From positions 1-8,221 of the forward strand of contig JBNMKZ010000080.1 of assembly GCA_050874585.1 (NCBI GenBank): a DNA stretch of 8,221 nucleotides, written 5' to 3'. Under the pieces are notes generated by a model. That model made no database searches and was not told the DNA's origin. It saw only the letters and a program-made list of their open reading frames with translations. Of this stretch, positions 1 to 6,802 are shown one piece after another. A program made the position numbers and the translations under genes. Within the stretch, counting starts at the first letter, position 1; the number at the start of each line of letters is the position of its first letter. Source of the stretch: UBA1067 sp050874585 (GTDB lineage: Bacteria > Verrucomicrobiota > Kiritimatiellia > RFP12 > UBA1067).

Positions 1-21
1 CACGATGATCAGCCTCGTCAT
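1..21 (-). CDS. Possible 5' end of a gene leaving the window (first 7 codons)
   Basis: Read on the minus strand, an ATG at 21-19 opens a frame MTRLIIV that runs off the left edge. A GGAG Shine-Dalgarno core lies at 34-31, nine bases upstream, which is good spacing. Codons in this frame almost all end in G or C, like the genes in this window, and that bias fades beyond about position 70. The same frame stays open back to a TGA at 69-67, so starts at 39 (ATG) or 66 (GTG) are also possible. MTRLIIV looks like the first beta strand of many cytoplasmic alpha/beta enzymes, but seven residues cannot identify a family. The gene would point the same way as the A2M gene, about 930 bp downstream of its stop. 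The plus-strand frame through the same bases shares the third-position bias, so the strand is uncertain. Confidence 0.3.
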
Positions 22-151
22 GCTGTTCTGCTCCAACATACAGATTCCGTGGCCCAGCAGCAACACTCAGATGTCCATAAACAAAGGGCTAACAGCTCGG
101 GAGGCGGCATGAGACGACCCACACCTATGCCTGAAGAGCCTGTTTTTTTGC

Positions 152-392
152 CACTGAACACACTGAAACCGTCTTCGACGGACACTGAAGAACACTGAAG
201 TCTTTTGGTTTCCCTGCGGGGCTGAACACGAAAAGGCTCGAACGCCGGCGGAGCCGGACACGAAACCTTTCCGTGCCTTCCGTGTTTTCAGTGCAGTCCG
301 TGGTTGAACAACCACCCCCGACTTTCGTGTCCCGAAGAGCTTTCGCGGCCTTTCGTGTTCGGCCGAAAGGCCCCTTCCCATCGATTTCAGTG
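152..392. repeat. Degenerate 9-10 bp periodic CACKGAA-type array that switches orientation
   Basis: Forward copies of CACTGAA start at 152, 161, 183 and 193, and CACGAAA starts at 227 and 259. From 269 the motif appears on the other strand: TTCCGTG at 269, TTCCGTG at 278, TTCAGTG at 287 and GTCCGTG at 296, an exact 9-bp step. TTTCGTG/TTTCGCG copies follow at 323, 341 and 351, and TTCAGTG at 386. Between the two forward pairs sits a small stem-loop, CCGTC-TTC-GACGG (169-181). The orientation switch near 267 makes the block a loose inverted repeat. Further copies (CACGGAG at 534, CACGAAG at 555) reach into the adjacent inverted repeat. It resembles short CACGGA-type intergenic repeats I recall from PVC-group and other environmental genomes. 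Function unknown. Confidence 0.65.
347..372. repeat. Perfect 9-bp stem-loop
   Basis: GGCCTTTCG (347-355) is exactly complementary to CGAAAGGCC (364-372) across an 8-base loop. No T-run follows on either strand, so it does not look like a standard intrinsic terminator. It incorporates one TTTCGTG copy of the surrounding periodic array, so the hairpin may be a by-product of array units lying in opposite orientations. Confidence 0.6.
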
Positions 393-490
393 TCCGTCGT
401 CAGGCGACGTCAGTCTATTCGCTGGCAAAAACACCGTCCCCATTCCGCGATTCCCGTCGTTCGCCTTCCCGATAACTGACAATTCCTTCA

Positions 491-823
491 GGGAAAAGCG
501 CATTTTCAGTTGCTGAAGACAGCATCCTGCCATCACGGAGACAGCGGGCGGTTGCCACGAAGACCACGGGCCGTCACCCGCGTCAGGAAGGGCGGCATTC
601 ACCAACACAACGGGCAAGCACTAAGGAGGTTTGATCAAAGCACTAAGGTACTTTGATCAAACCTCCTTAGTGCTTTGGACAAAGTACCTTAGTGCTTGCC
701 CTTCCTCATGCTGAAGCGCTCCCTTCCCCTTCGGCAAGTCCGCCCGTCCTCTCCGTGGCAACCGCCCGCTGTCTCAGTGAAGAAAAGGCCGCGTCACCGT
801 GGAGAAAAGACCCCGCCTTCCCG
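491..823. repeat. Large imperfect inverted repeat centred on 656.5
   Basis: Bases 538-559 are the exact reverse complement of 754-775, a 22-bp perfect match. Both pairs of ends sum to 1313, so the axis is 656.5. The same axis governs the 15-bp pair 612-626/687-701. The intervening arms (560-611 against 702-753) align without gaps at roughly 54% identity by eye, well above chance. The flanks just outside the 22-bp match (531-537 against 776-782) agree at 5 of 7 positions. Similarity fades further out and seems to end near 491/823, where GGGAA meets TTCCC. Most mismatched positions are not G-U pairs, so this looks like a decayed inverted duplication rather than a stem kept by compensatory change. 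No target duplication is seen at the ends. Confidence 0.7.
612..701. repeat. Interlocked palindromic array A-x-B-x-A'-x-B' with 22-bp period
   Basis: Four 12-base arms alternate with a 10-base palindrome. Arm A is GCACTAAGGAGG (618-629), B is GCACTAAGGTAC (640-651), A' is CCTCCTTAGTGC (662-673) and B' is GTACCTTAGTGC (684-695). The spacers are TTTGATCAAA at 630-639 and 652-661, and TTTGGACAAA at 674-683, an exact 22-bp step. A' is the exact reverse complement of A, and B' of B, so the two pairings interlock. A with its spacer pairs perfectly over 22 bp with 652-673. Because A and B share GCACTAAGG, a nested fold is also possible, closed by GGGCAAGCACTAAGG (612-626) and its complement at 687-701. 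No gene begins immediately downstream on either strand, although arm A contains an AAGGAGG sequence. Role unknown; a multi-site protein target, a structured RNA or a REP/BIME-like element all fit. Confidence 0.85.
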
Positions 824-953
824 ACGACACCCCTCGCCGTTCCGCACAAGCGGCATTTCCGCCGCGTTCGCGCCCACTGGAAGGTCCGCGAAGGCGGCTT
901 TTCGTATGTTCAGCGGTTCAAACCGCCGCAACGAGCGAACGAATTCGGCAGCC

Positions 954-3900
954 TCACTCGTCCACGACACCAAGCCGAAGTTCGTCCGAATTGCCCTTCA
1001 GGCGCGGCGCATACATCGCTCGGATCGTGGTCGGCAGGACATGGTAGCGTCCCGGCATCTCGGCTCGGACACGATAAGTCAACGACTTCGCCCCTCGCCC
1101 GATCACCCGCAGGAAGATGGCGACATGCTTCTCCCGATACTCCACGTAAGCATAATCGCCGTCGCGGAACCACTGGTAGCCGCTACGCGTGCCGATTGGC
1201 TCCAATCCTGCCCCCTTGCGGTCTTCGATGACAATGTACTCATAGTCGTTCTTCGAATCAATGTCAAGACGGACATCCAGAAGGTCGCCGCTTTTCACCT
1301 CATCCCCATCGGCGAGTTCCCGTCCATTACGCGTCACCGTGCGATTGACGCGGACTTCAAGTCCGGCACGCGTCATCGGTTCTTCCACGCTTGGATAGGT
1401 GAGGTAGGCGTTGACATAGAGCGGACGAACCGCCGCCGTCTTCTCAACTGCCGCGCAGTAGGCCGAAAGCGCCTCGATGGCGAGTCCCGTGTCCCGCGTC
1501 GAATACCAGTAGTTGCGATTGGGGCGATTGTTATGGATGTAACGGGCCAGCCCACGCGTGACGACACCCTGGGGTTCCACCCGCACAAGCAACATCAGCG
1601 CGGTGGACTGCGCCTCCAGCTCCGAACCATACCAAAACCACCAGTAGTTGCCGTTCCTCAAGTTGAAGTAGCAGGTCTGATTCTCGTCATCCGAGCAGAG
1701 GAACTGCTTCAAGTTCCGAACGATTCGGTCGCGGCGTTCCCGTTCGCCGCGCAGGTCAAAGGCAAGCCCCAGTTGAGCCTGCGCGTAGAATGGCAGGCCC
1801 AGACGCTTCTCGTCCGCCGCCGTCAGGACGGTCTCGACCTCATTCGCATAGGCGGACGCATCCGTCCCGGCCAGTTGCAGCACATAGGCGGCGAACACGT
1901 CGTTCGCCGAGGGTGACACCATCTTCTCCGTCCGCCATCGTTCCACCGTTTTCTGCATCTGCTCACCAAGCCAGCGGATTCCGGACTGAATCATCGAATC
2001 GGGCACGTCAACATCCTTCTGCCGCGCAATGAGCAGGCCCCGAAGGACCGTTGCCGTCGTATGGACGCTCGGCTGTTCGAAGTTGCCGCTGAACCAGCCC
2101 CAGGCACCCGAAGAAAGCTGCATTTCCTCCAGTTTGGCAAGTCCGCCGCGAATGAGCGCGTCCATGTCGCCCTGTGCAAGACCGACGATCTGTTTACCGA
2201 GTGCCTTTCGTGCAACAACGGCGGGGACAAAACGGTTCATCGTCTGCTCGGTACACTCGTATTCGTAGTAGCGTAGGTACGGAATCGCCCGCACGATGGC
2301 ATCCGACAGCGTATCCGAGACTTCCACGACGGCCGAGAGGTCGGCTTCTGCGACCCCGGCGGGGATAGGATAGCCCAACCGGCGGTAGAGATCCAGACCT
2401 TCGGCACCCTCGTATAAGCCCACGGCAGGCGCATTTGTTCGCGCATTCTCCTCAATGACACGCGAATAACTCACCGTCTTTTCCATCACGTGCGGCACAA
2501 CGGAAATCGTCCGCACGACACCATCGCTGACGGCACCGTCCACATCCGAGGCGGACATCGTCATCTTGAGTTCGCCCGGCTGTTTCGCGGCGATTCGCCA
2601 GTCCACGCGCCGTTCCTGTCCAGGTTCCAGCAGAATCTCCTGCGGCGAATGCTCATTCGCAATCGCCGCGCCCTCCAGTTGAAGCCTCACGGACACCCTC
2701 CGCACGATGGTTCCGTTGTTGTGGACATTCGCCGAGAGGACGGTTTCGTCCCCCACCGTCAGGAAGCGCGGTGCCTGCAGGCGTAGCACAAGTTCCTTCC
2801 GCGTGACGATTTCCGTCTTCGCTTCGGCCACGCGCCCGCCTTCGCCCAAAGTCCAGACCTTCACGTTCCAACTCGTCAGATCCTCCGGCAACTTGAACTG
2901 GACGCGATAGACCCCTTGCGTTCCCGAGTTCTCAAGCCAGGCGTTCCAGTAGGCGGTGTCGGCGAAGGCCTGTCGAAGGGCAACGCCCGAATCTGCCTCG
3001 GCGGAAATGGTGTCGGCGCTTGCGCGTGCCTTCATCACCATCGCAGCCTCACCGACCGACGGCGCACGACCGCTACGCATCATCGACACGCCACGGCTAA
3101 AGCCCCCCAATCGCATGGCAATGTCCCAATAGGACGGAAAGTCCTTTTCCACACGCACCTGACCATTGCTCGTGAAATAGACAATTGAATCTGATGGTGA
3201 ATAACGCAAAAACCTGTATCCGAAATAACTCTTTTCACTCCAAAGTCCAAACCCAATCTGCGACCTTCCTGAATCATAAATCGACCCGAGACTTCTTGCC
3301 TTAAGTTCCACGCGAGAGCCAATGTCGGGGCGCCATCCCCAAAAGGCCCGCTTGAGGTCCGGGACATTGCTTCCGCCTGCAATCGCATCCAACGACTTAT
3401 CGTAGACGCTCATCACGCCCGAGACGGCACAGGGGATGCCGTCGGAATCGTATGTGCGCACAATTGCGTCCACGATGTCACCTGGTTCAAATGCGCCATC
3501 CTTTCCGCCCAAGATCTCGACCTCGGCCCGTCCAATCTTCTTCACTGGCGGAACTTTGACCGTAATCGACTCGTGGTAGAACCGTCCATCCGACACCGTC
3601 CAGGCCTCAACAAAGAACTCGGGGTAATCGTCCTCCAGCACGAGCACCGGCACAGTGGCGCACTTGCCGCGAATCTTGAGGAGGCGCTCCCCTTCCCGCC
3701 GAATGCGCACGAAAACCGTTGAGTCTGGACGATCCGTCGAAATGAAGAGCTGGGCCGTTTCGCCCGGGGCATAGAACTCCCGATCGGTCGCGAGTTCGAG
3801 CGGCTTGAAGCGGCAGTTTCGCCCGTCATCGCCCGTACCGAGAACCGTCACGATGCAAGACCCCGTTTCAACGCGCCCCCGTCGATCCGTCACCTCGCAG

Positions 3901-6614
3901 ACAAGTTGGTACTGTCCCGCCGCGGAGACGGTAAAAGTTGAATCGACGATATTCGTCGTCCCACTGGCAAGAGAGACCAGCCGCCACATCTGCCACGAGA
4001 CATCCGTCTTCTCAAGTCCTTCCAAGTCGACGCGTCCCCGAATGACATCCCCTACCTGATACCGGGAGCCGTCGGACCAGACATGGACGCGAAACGGCTT
4101 GACCCGCACAAGCAGGGAGCCCGAAACCGACACCATTCGCCGCGATTCGTCAGTCACTTCCGCCTCAATCGTATACTCAGCGTCGTCCATTCCATAAAAT
4201 CGCTTCACCAATGATGTGTCAATCGTCACCCATGCGACACCGGTCTCATCAAGGGAGGCGGTTCGCGTGAAAAGCGTTTCACGCTTCATCGGTGTCGGCA
4301 GACCCTTGCCGTAGAGCCAGTGCCAAGGCAGGGGACGAACCCAGTCATTGGCCCGCGACTGACGCGACACACGAATCCTCGCTTTCCCCTTCCGCACGGG
4401 TTCGCCAAAATAGTACCTTGCGCGCACGGGCACACGAACGACATCGCCCAGAATCGGCGAATTTGTCGGAGTGTCGACGCAGACTTCAAATTCGGGCTTG
4501 CGGTACTCCTCCACGCGGAAATGCCCCACCCCATATGCCGAGCCGGCCGTGAGGCGATACACGCCCAATGTCGCCGTATCCGGAATCTTCAGAAATCCTG
4601 ACATTCCACCGGAGATATCCGAAACCACTCGTTGAGGCAGAATGGCCTCATCCCGACCAGGTGTGAGTGCCTTCACATCCAGATTGAAAACGGGAAGAAG
4701 CATAAATCCACCCCCTTCATCAGGCGTGGTCCTCCAATGCCAAATCTTAAAGTGAACCGTATCACCCGGATGATAAACGGGACGATCTGTCATTAAGAAC
4801 ACATTGGGTGAATACCTTCCGCCATCGTTGTCATTGCGCCAAAAAAGCGATGGCCTTTCGATGAGGCACGAGAGACCATTGGTCGCTGTCATTTTGATAA
4901 AACCACCATCAAACCAATTTCCTACCACCGCTGGCTCATTAAAGGCGAGGGTTCCATCAACATCGCTCACCGCTGTTGCCTCAAAAACATCATTCGTCTT
5001 CGCCTTCCATACCTGTCTCCACGAAAACCGTTCGGCCCTAACGCCCGCAAGTGGTTCGCCTGTTTTCGCATCAACCACACGAAATTGCGCAACCTTCACC
5101 TTATCCGATTCACCAGTGGACGATGCGATTTGCACGGCGACCAGTCCACCCACACGAAGGATCGTGGTCCTTCGCTTGCCTTCCTCCGTCTCCGCAATCA
5201 AGAGATAGTCGCCCGATTCAAGGTCAAACGGAACCTTTACGGTCTCACGCGACTCCTGATAACCCGGCTTAGGCACAAGCGGAATCGACCATGTGTTTGT
5301 CGTTCCCATCAGGAATTCGTGCGGGAAATCGTTTTTTGAATTCCACTTCATAAGCCGCTCAGAAGACCACTCATAATCCAACCAGTTCTCGTGTGGCTTT
5401 AGATCTTTCACATTCTGCTTCACCCGCTCAAGAATCCGATCTCGATCAATGCGGCAGAGTGAAAATGTCGCCTTGTGCGCATTGCGATGTTTCAAACCGA
5501 AGGTCACATCACGTCCGGCAATCGGGCAGGCGCCTGAAGCATCTATCTCTATCTCAGGACTAATCAGTTCCCGAATTCGGCCCCTGCAAGAATAGACCTC
5601 ATTTGAATAAACTGCTATGGCCTTTTCGAATTGATAGCGGCGGACATATTCATCACCAACGGCAAACCAATCTTTCAGGGTTCGCCAAATCTTGAGGTAA
5701 TTGTAGTCATCGGGGAGTTTCAGTCGATGAATACCGTCCTGAAGGCACGTCAGCGTCTCATCATCCGTCAGTGTGCGGAGTTCGGCAATCAGCGAATCAC
5801 GAGGCCCTTCCTGATGCAACCGATCCAATCCGAACTGACGCTTCGCAAAAGAAGCACGCTTTTCTTTCGATTCGTTTGTCGGGAGTTGCTCAACGGCGTA
5901 CCGCCATCGCTCGCCATCCGTCTTTGCGGTCTCCCACGACTCGGGAAGCGCGTGATAAATCGGCTCTCCCGCATCATTGACAGGAGCCCAACCACCTCTC
6001 CTCCTTTCGGGGGGCCGGTACCAAGGCACCCCCTTTTCCTCATAATCCGGCAGTACCGCAATGTCCGTCAACTCCAGCAATCGACTGGATGAAAATCCTT
6101 TACGCCCGTTTGAAAGCAAGACGGAGGCCATACACCGCCAGAAGTTCGCCCGCGTTTCCTCGTCCTGAACGGAGACTTCCGGCATCAGTTCGAGCAGCAT
6201 CCGAAACTCGATGACACGGTCACGCTCCGACGAATCTGTCGTTCCAACCTGTCCCCGCCTAAAAACGCCTTTCTCCATTGCCCCAAAGCAAGGTAGCTTC
6301 GCATGCGCGACGACACAGGAAAGCCGTGCGGCAAAGTTCGTCTGCGCAGTCCAGTGGGATTCAATCAGGGCATCCGTCTCTGCTGTACGATTCAAGTCAA
6401 TCAGGCAGGTAAGACTCTTCTGAAGGACCTGTCCACGAACAATGTCGACCTCCGACGAAACGAGAAGATTCGTGTAGGCAACATAGGCCTCCGCATTATT
6501 CCCATCCATGACCAGCTTATCCGCATCCTCAAGCAAGCGCGGCACACCGTCACCAACAAGTGAGAATGAAAGAAGACACGAGAAGAGCGCAAGAGCAACG
6601 ACCTTTTTCATCAT
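954..6614 (-). CDS. Alpha-2-macroglobulin family protein, thioester type, exported
   Basis: This is a very large exported protein of about 1,886 residues. Bacterial A2Ms trap incoming proteases: cleavage of a bait segment triggers collapse and covalent capture through a Cys-Gln thioester. Residues 1-21 (MMKK then a hydrophobic stretch) form a signal peptide. Cys13 in LFSC is a weak lipobox candidate, since Phe at -2 is atypical and the hydrophobic run continues past it. Residues 22-350 look helical and are not recognisable. Macroglobulin beta domains follow: TDRPVYHPGD near 609 (MG2-like), FRVEEYRKPEFEV near 699 (MG3 entry), and TDREFYAPGE near 943 (bait-region domain). The central A2M domain has TAYWNAWLE near 1221 and LPEDLTSWNVKVW near 1242. 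The thioester motif is Cys1454-Thr-Glu-Gln1457 (2255-2244), followed by the helical thioester domain to about 1730. A final beta domain ends with MYAPRLKG near 1867. ATG at 6614 was chosen; TTG at 6620 and ATG at 6611 are alternatives. No pbpC partner is visible. Confidence 0.93.
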   Translation of the reverse strand: MMKKVVALALFSCLLSFSLVGDGVPRLLEDADKLVMDGNNAEAYVAYTNLLVSSEVDIVRGQVLQKSLTCLIDLNRTAETDALIESHWTAQTNFAARLSCVVAHAKLPCFGAMEKGVFRRGQVGTTDSSERDRVIEFRMLLELMPEVSVQDEETRANFWRCMASVLLSNGRKGFSSSRLLELTDIAVLPDYEEKGVPWYRPPERRRGGWAPVNDAGEPIYHALPESWETAKTDGERWRYAVEQLPTNESKEKRASFAKRQFGLDRLHQEGPRDSLIAELRTLTDDETLTCLQDGIHRLKLPDDYNYLKIWRTLKDWFAVGDEYVRRYQFEKAIAVYSNEVYSCRGRIRELISPEIEIDASGACPIAGRDVTFGLKHRNAHKATFSLCRIDRDRILERVKQNVKDLKPHENWLDYEWSSERLMKWNSKNDFPHEFLMGTTNTWSIPLVPKPGYQESRETVKVPFDLESGDYLLIAETEEGKRRTTILRVGGLVAVQIASSTGESDKVKVAQFRVVDAKTGEPLAGVRAERFSWRQVWKAKTNDVFEATAVSDVDGTLAFNEPAVVGNWFDGGFIKMTATNGLSCLIERPSLFWRNDNDGGRYSPNVFLMTDRPVYHPGDTVHFKIWHWRTTPDEGGGFMLLPVFNLDVKALTPGRDEAILPQRVVSDISGGMSGFLKIPDTATLGVYRLTAGSAYGVGHFRVEEYRKPEFEVCVDTPTNSPILGDVVRVPVRARYYFGEPVRKGKARIRVSRQSRANDWVRPLPWHWLYGKGLPTPMKRETLFTRTASLDETGVAWVTIDTSLVKRFYGMDDAEYTIEAEVTDESRRMVSVSGSLLVRVKPFRVHVWSDGSRYQVGDVIRGRVDLEGLEKTDVSWQMWRLVSLASGTTNIVDSTFTVSAAGQYQLVCEVTDRRGRVETGSCIVTVLGTGDDGRNCRFKPLELATDREFYAPGETAQLFISTDRPDSTVFVRIRREGERLLKIRGKCATVPVLVLEDDYPEFFVEAWTVSDGRFYHESITVKVPPVKKIGRAEVEILGGKDGAFEPGDIVDAIVRTYDSDGIPCAVSGVMSVYDKSLDAIAGGSNVPDLKRAFWGWRPDIGSRVELKARSLGSIYDSGRSQIGFGLWSEKSYFGYRFLRYSPSDSIVYFTSNGQVRVEKDFPSYWDIAMRLGGFSRGVSMMRSGRAPSVGEAAMVMKARASADTISAEADSGVALRQAFADTAYWNAWLENSGTQGVYRVQFKLPEDLTSWNVKVWTLGEGGRVAEAKTEIVTRKELVLRLQAPRFLTVGDETVLSANVHNNGTIVRRVSVRLQLEGAAIANEHSPQEILLEPGQERRVDWRIAAKQPGELKMTMSASDVDGAVSDGVVRTISVVPHVMEKTVSYSRVIEENARTNAPAVGLYEGAEGLDLYRRLGYPIPAGVAEADLSAVVEVSDTLSDAIVRAIPYLRYYEYECTEQTMNRFVPAVVARKALGKQIVGLAQGDMDALIRGGLAKLEEMQLSSGAWGWFSGNFEQPSVHTTATVLRGLLIARQKDVDVPDSMIQSGIRWLGEQMQKTVERWRTEKMVSPSANDVFAAYVLQLAGTDASAYANEVETVLTAADEKRLGLPFYAQAQLGLAFDLRGERERRDRIVRNLKQFLCSDDENQTCYFNLRNGNYWWFWYGSELEAQSTALMLLVRVEPQGVVTRGLARYIHNNRPNRNYWYSTRDTGLAIEALSAYCAAVEKTAAVRPLYVNAYLTYPSVEEPMTRAGLEVRVNRTVTRNGRELADGDEVKSGDLLDVRLDIDSKNDYEYIVIEDRKGAGLEPIGTRSGYQWFRDGDYAYVEYREKHVAIFLRVIGRGAKSLTYRVRAEMPGRYHVLPTTIRAMYAPRLKGNSDELRLGVVDE

Positions 6615-6620
6615 GCCCAA

Positions 6621-6649
6621 ATCGTACCATATTCTCCGCCCTTCGTCAA
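6621..6649 (-). promoter_or_regulatory. Probable sigma70-type promoter of the A2M gene
   Basis: On the minus strand TTGACG (6649-6644) is followed, after exactly 17 bases, by TACGAT (6626-6621). That is 5 of 6 and 4 of 6 matches to the consensus hexamers. Only six bases separate the -10 box from the ATG at 6614, so transcription would start at or next to the start codon and the message would be leaderless. This agrees with the lack of a well-placed Shine-Dalgarno sequence: the nearest GGAG is 19 bases from the ATG. The -35 hexamer is the second of two tandem TTTGACG copies, 8 bp apart. The inserted element begins at 6661, 11 bp beyond the -35 box. Confidence 0.5.
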
Positions 6650-6660
6650 ACCGTCAAATG

Positions 6661-6681
6661 CTGGAGTTTACCCATTTTTTG
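6661..6681 (+). repeat. Left terminal inverted repeat of the IS
   Basis: This 21-bp end starts CTGGAGTTTACCCA and finishes in a T-run and G. It is the exact reverse complement of 8201-8221. Identity stops at the next base pair, so the repeat is 21 bp without mismatch. Confidence 0.95.
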
Positions 6682-6754
6682 GATCACCTCGACAAGGAGG
6701 CCTGCCGTTCGCAGTTTCGGGCACAAAAAAACGCGGCACCTCCCCATCGGTTTT

Positions 6755-6767
6755 CGGTATAATACCG
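6755..6767 (+). promoter_or_regulatory. Transposase -10 box inside a perfect palindrome
   Basis: A consensus TATAAT at 6758-6763 lies within CGGTAT-A-ATACCG (6755-6767), a perfect inverted repeat with 6-bp arms. Transcription would begin near 6770 and give a leader of about 33 bases before the GTG start. No convincing -35 hexamer lies 16-18 bp upstream, where the sequence is GGCACC, so the promoter may be weak or activator-dependent. A palindrome over the -10 box would suit a repressor, possibly the transposase itself, but that is inference. Confidence 0.5.
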
Positions 6768-6785
6768 GGTACGAAAAAGACCAAT

Positions 6786-6793
6786 GAGGGAGG
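6786..6793 (+). promoter_or_regulatory. Ribosome binding site of the transposase gene
   Basis: GAGGGAGG ends nine bases before the GTG at 6803. It decides the start, because the first in-frame ATG comes only at codon 114, beyond the first catalytic aspartate. Confidence 0.7.
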
Positions 6794-6802
6794 CGCCACG
6801 CC

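Larger units (their letters stand above)
22..953. other. Gene-free, repeat-rich intergenic region
   Basis: I find no believable gene in these 932 bases. Open frames here are short, use codons unlike the real genes, translate the repeat motifs, or are the antisense of the A2M gene. The region holds a periodic repeat array, a hairpin, and a large inverted repeat with an interlocked palindromic core, each described separately. Positions 22-151 and 824-953 show nothing beyond weak short palindromes, for example GCGGT/ACCGC at 913-917 and 922-926. No clear intrinsic terminator follows the A2M stop codon: the stems found on that strand are not followed by a run of T. Confidence 0.7.

Noticed and set aside
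35..63. Minus-strand promoter TTGCTG-17-TATGTT before the partial left-edge gene
   Set aside because: The -35 match is poor, and the predicted start would fall downstream of the ribosome binding site, which conflicts with the proposed start codon.
105..149. Possible terminator ending in seven T (143-149)
   Set aside because: The only stem upstream is GGCAT/ATGCC with a long loop, and it is separated from the T-run by about ten bases, too weak for an intrinsic terminator.
67..617. Several short open frames in the intergenic repeats
   Set aside because: They translate the periodic repeats and hairpins, overlap each other on both strands and have no ribosome binding site or family resemblance.
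612..701. CRISPR array
   Set aside because: Repeats are 22 bp apart with a 10-bp palindrome and inverted arms. There are no unique spacers of constant length and no cas genes nearby.
612..701. Intrinsic terminator of the A2M gene
   Set aside because: Stems are strong but no T-run follows on either strand, and the structure lies about 250 bp after the stop codon. A contribution to transcript 3' ends is not excluded.
696..1916. Long plus-strand open frame (about 400 codons)
   Set aside because: It runs antisense through the 3' end of the A2M gene, whose domains and thioester motif are unmistakable. Its product is rich in Arg, Pro and Ser with no recognisable fold, typical of the complement of a GC-biased gene.
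6717..6745. Terminator-like A/T run in the IS leader
   Set aside because: The seven-A run at 6725-6731 has direct GGCAC-type repeats around it, not inverted ones, so no stem forms.
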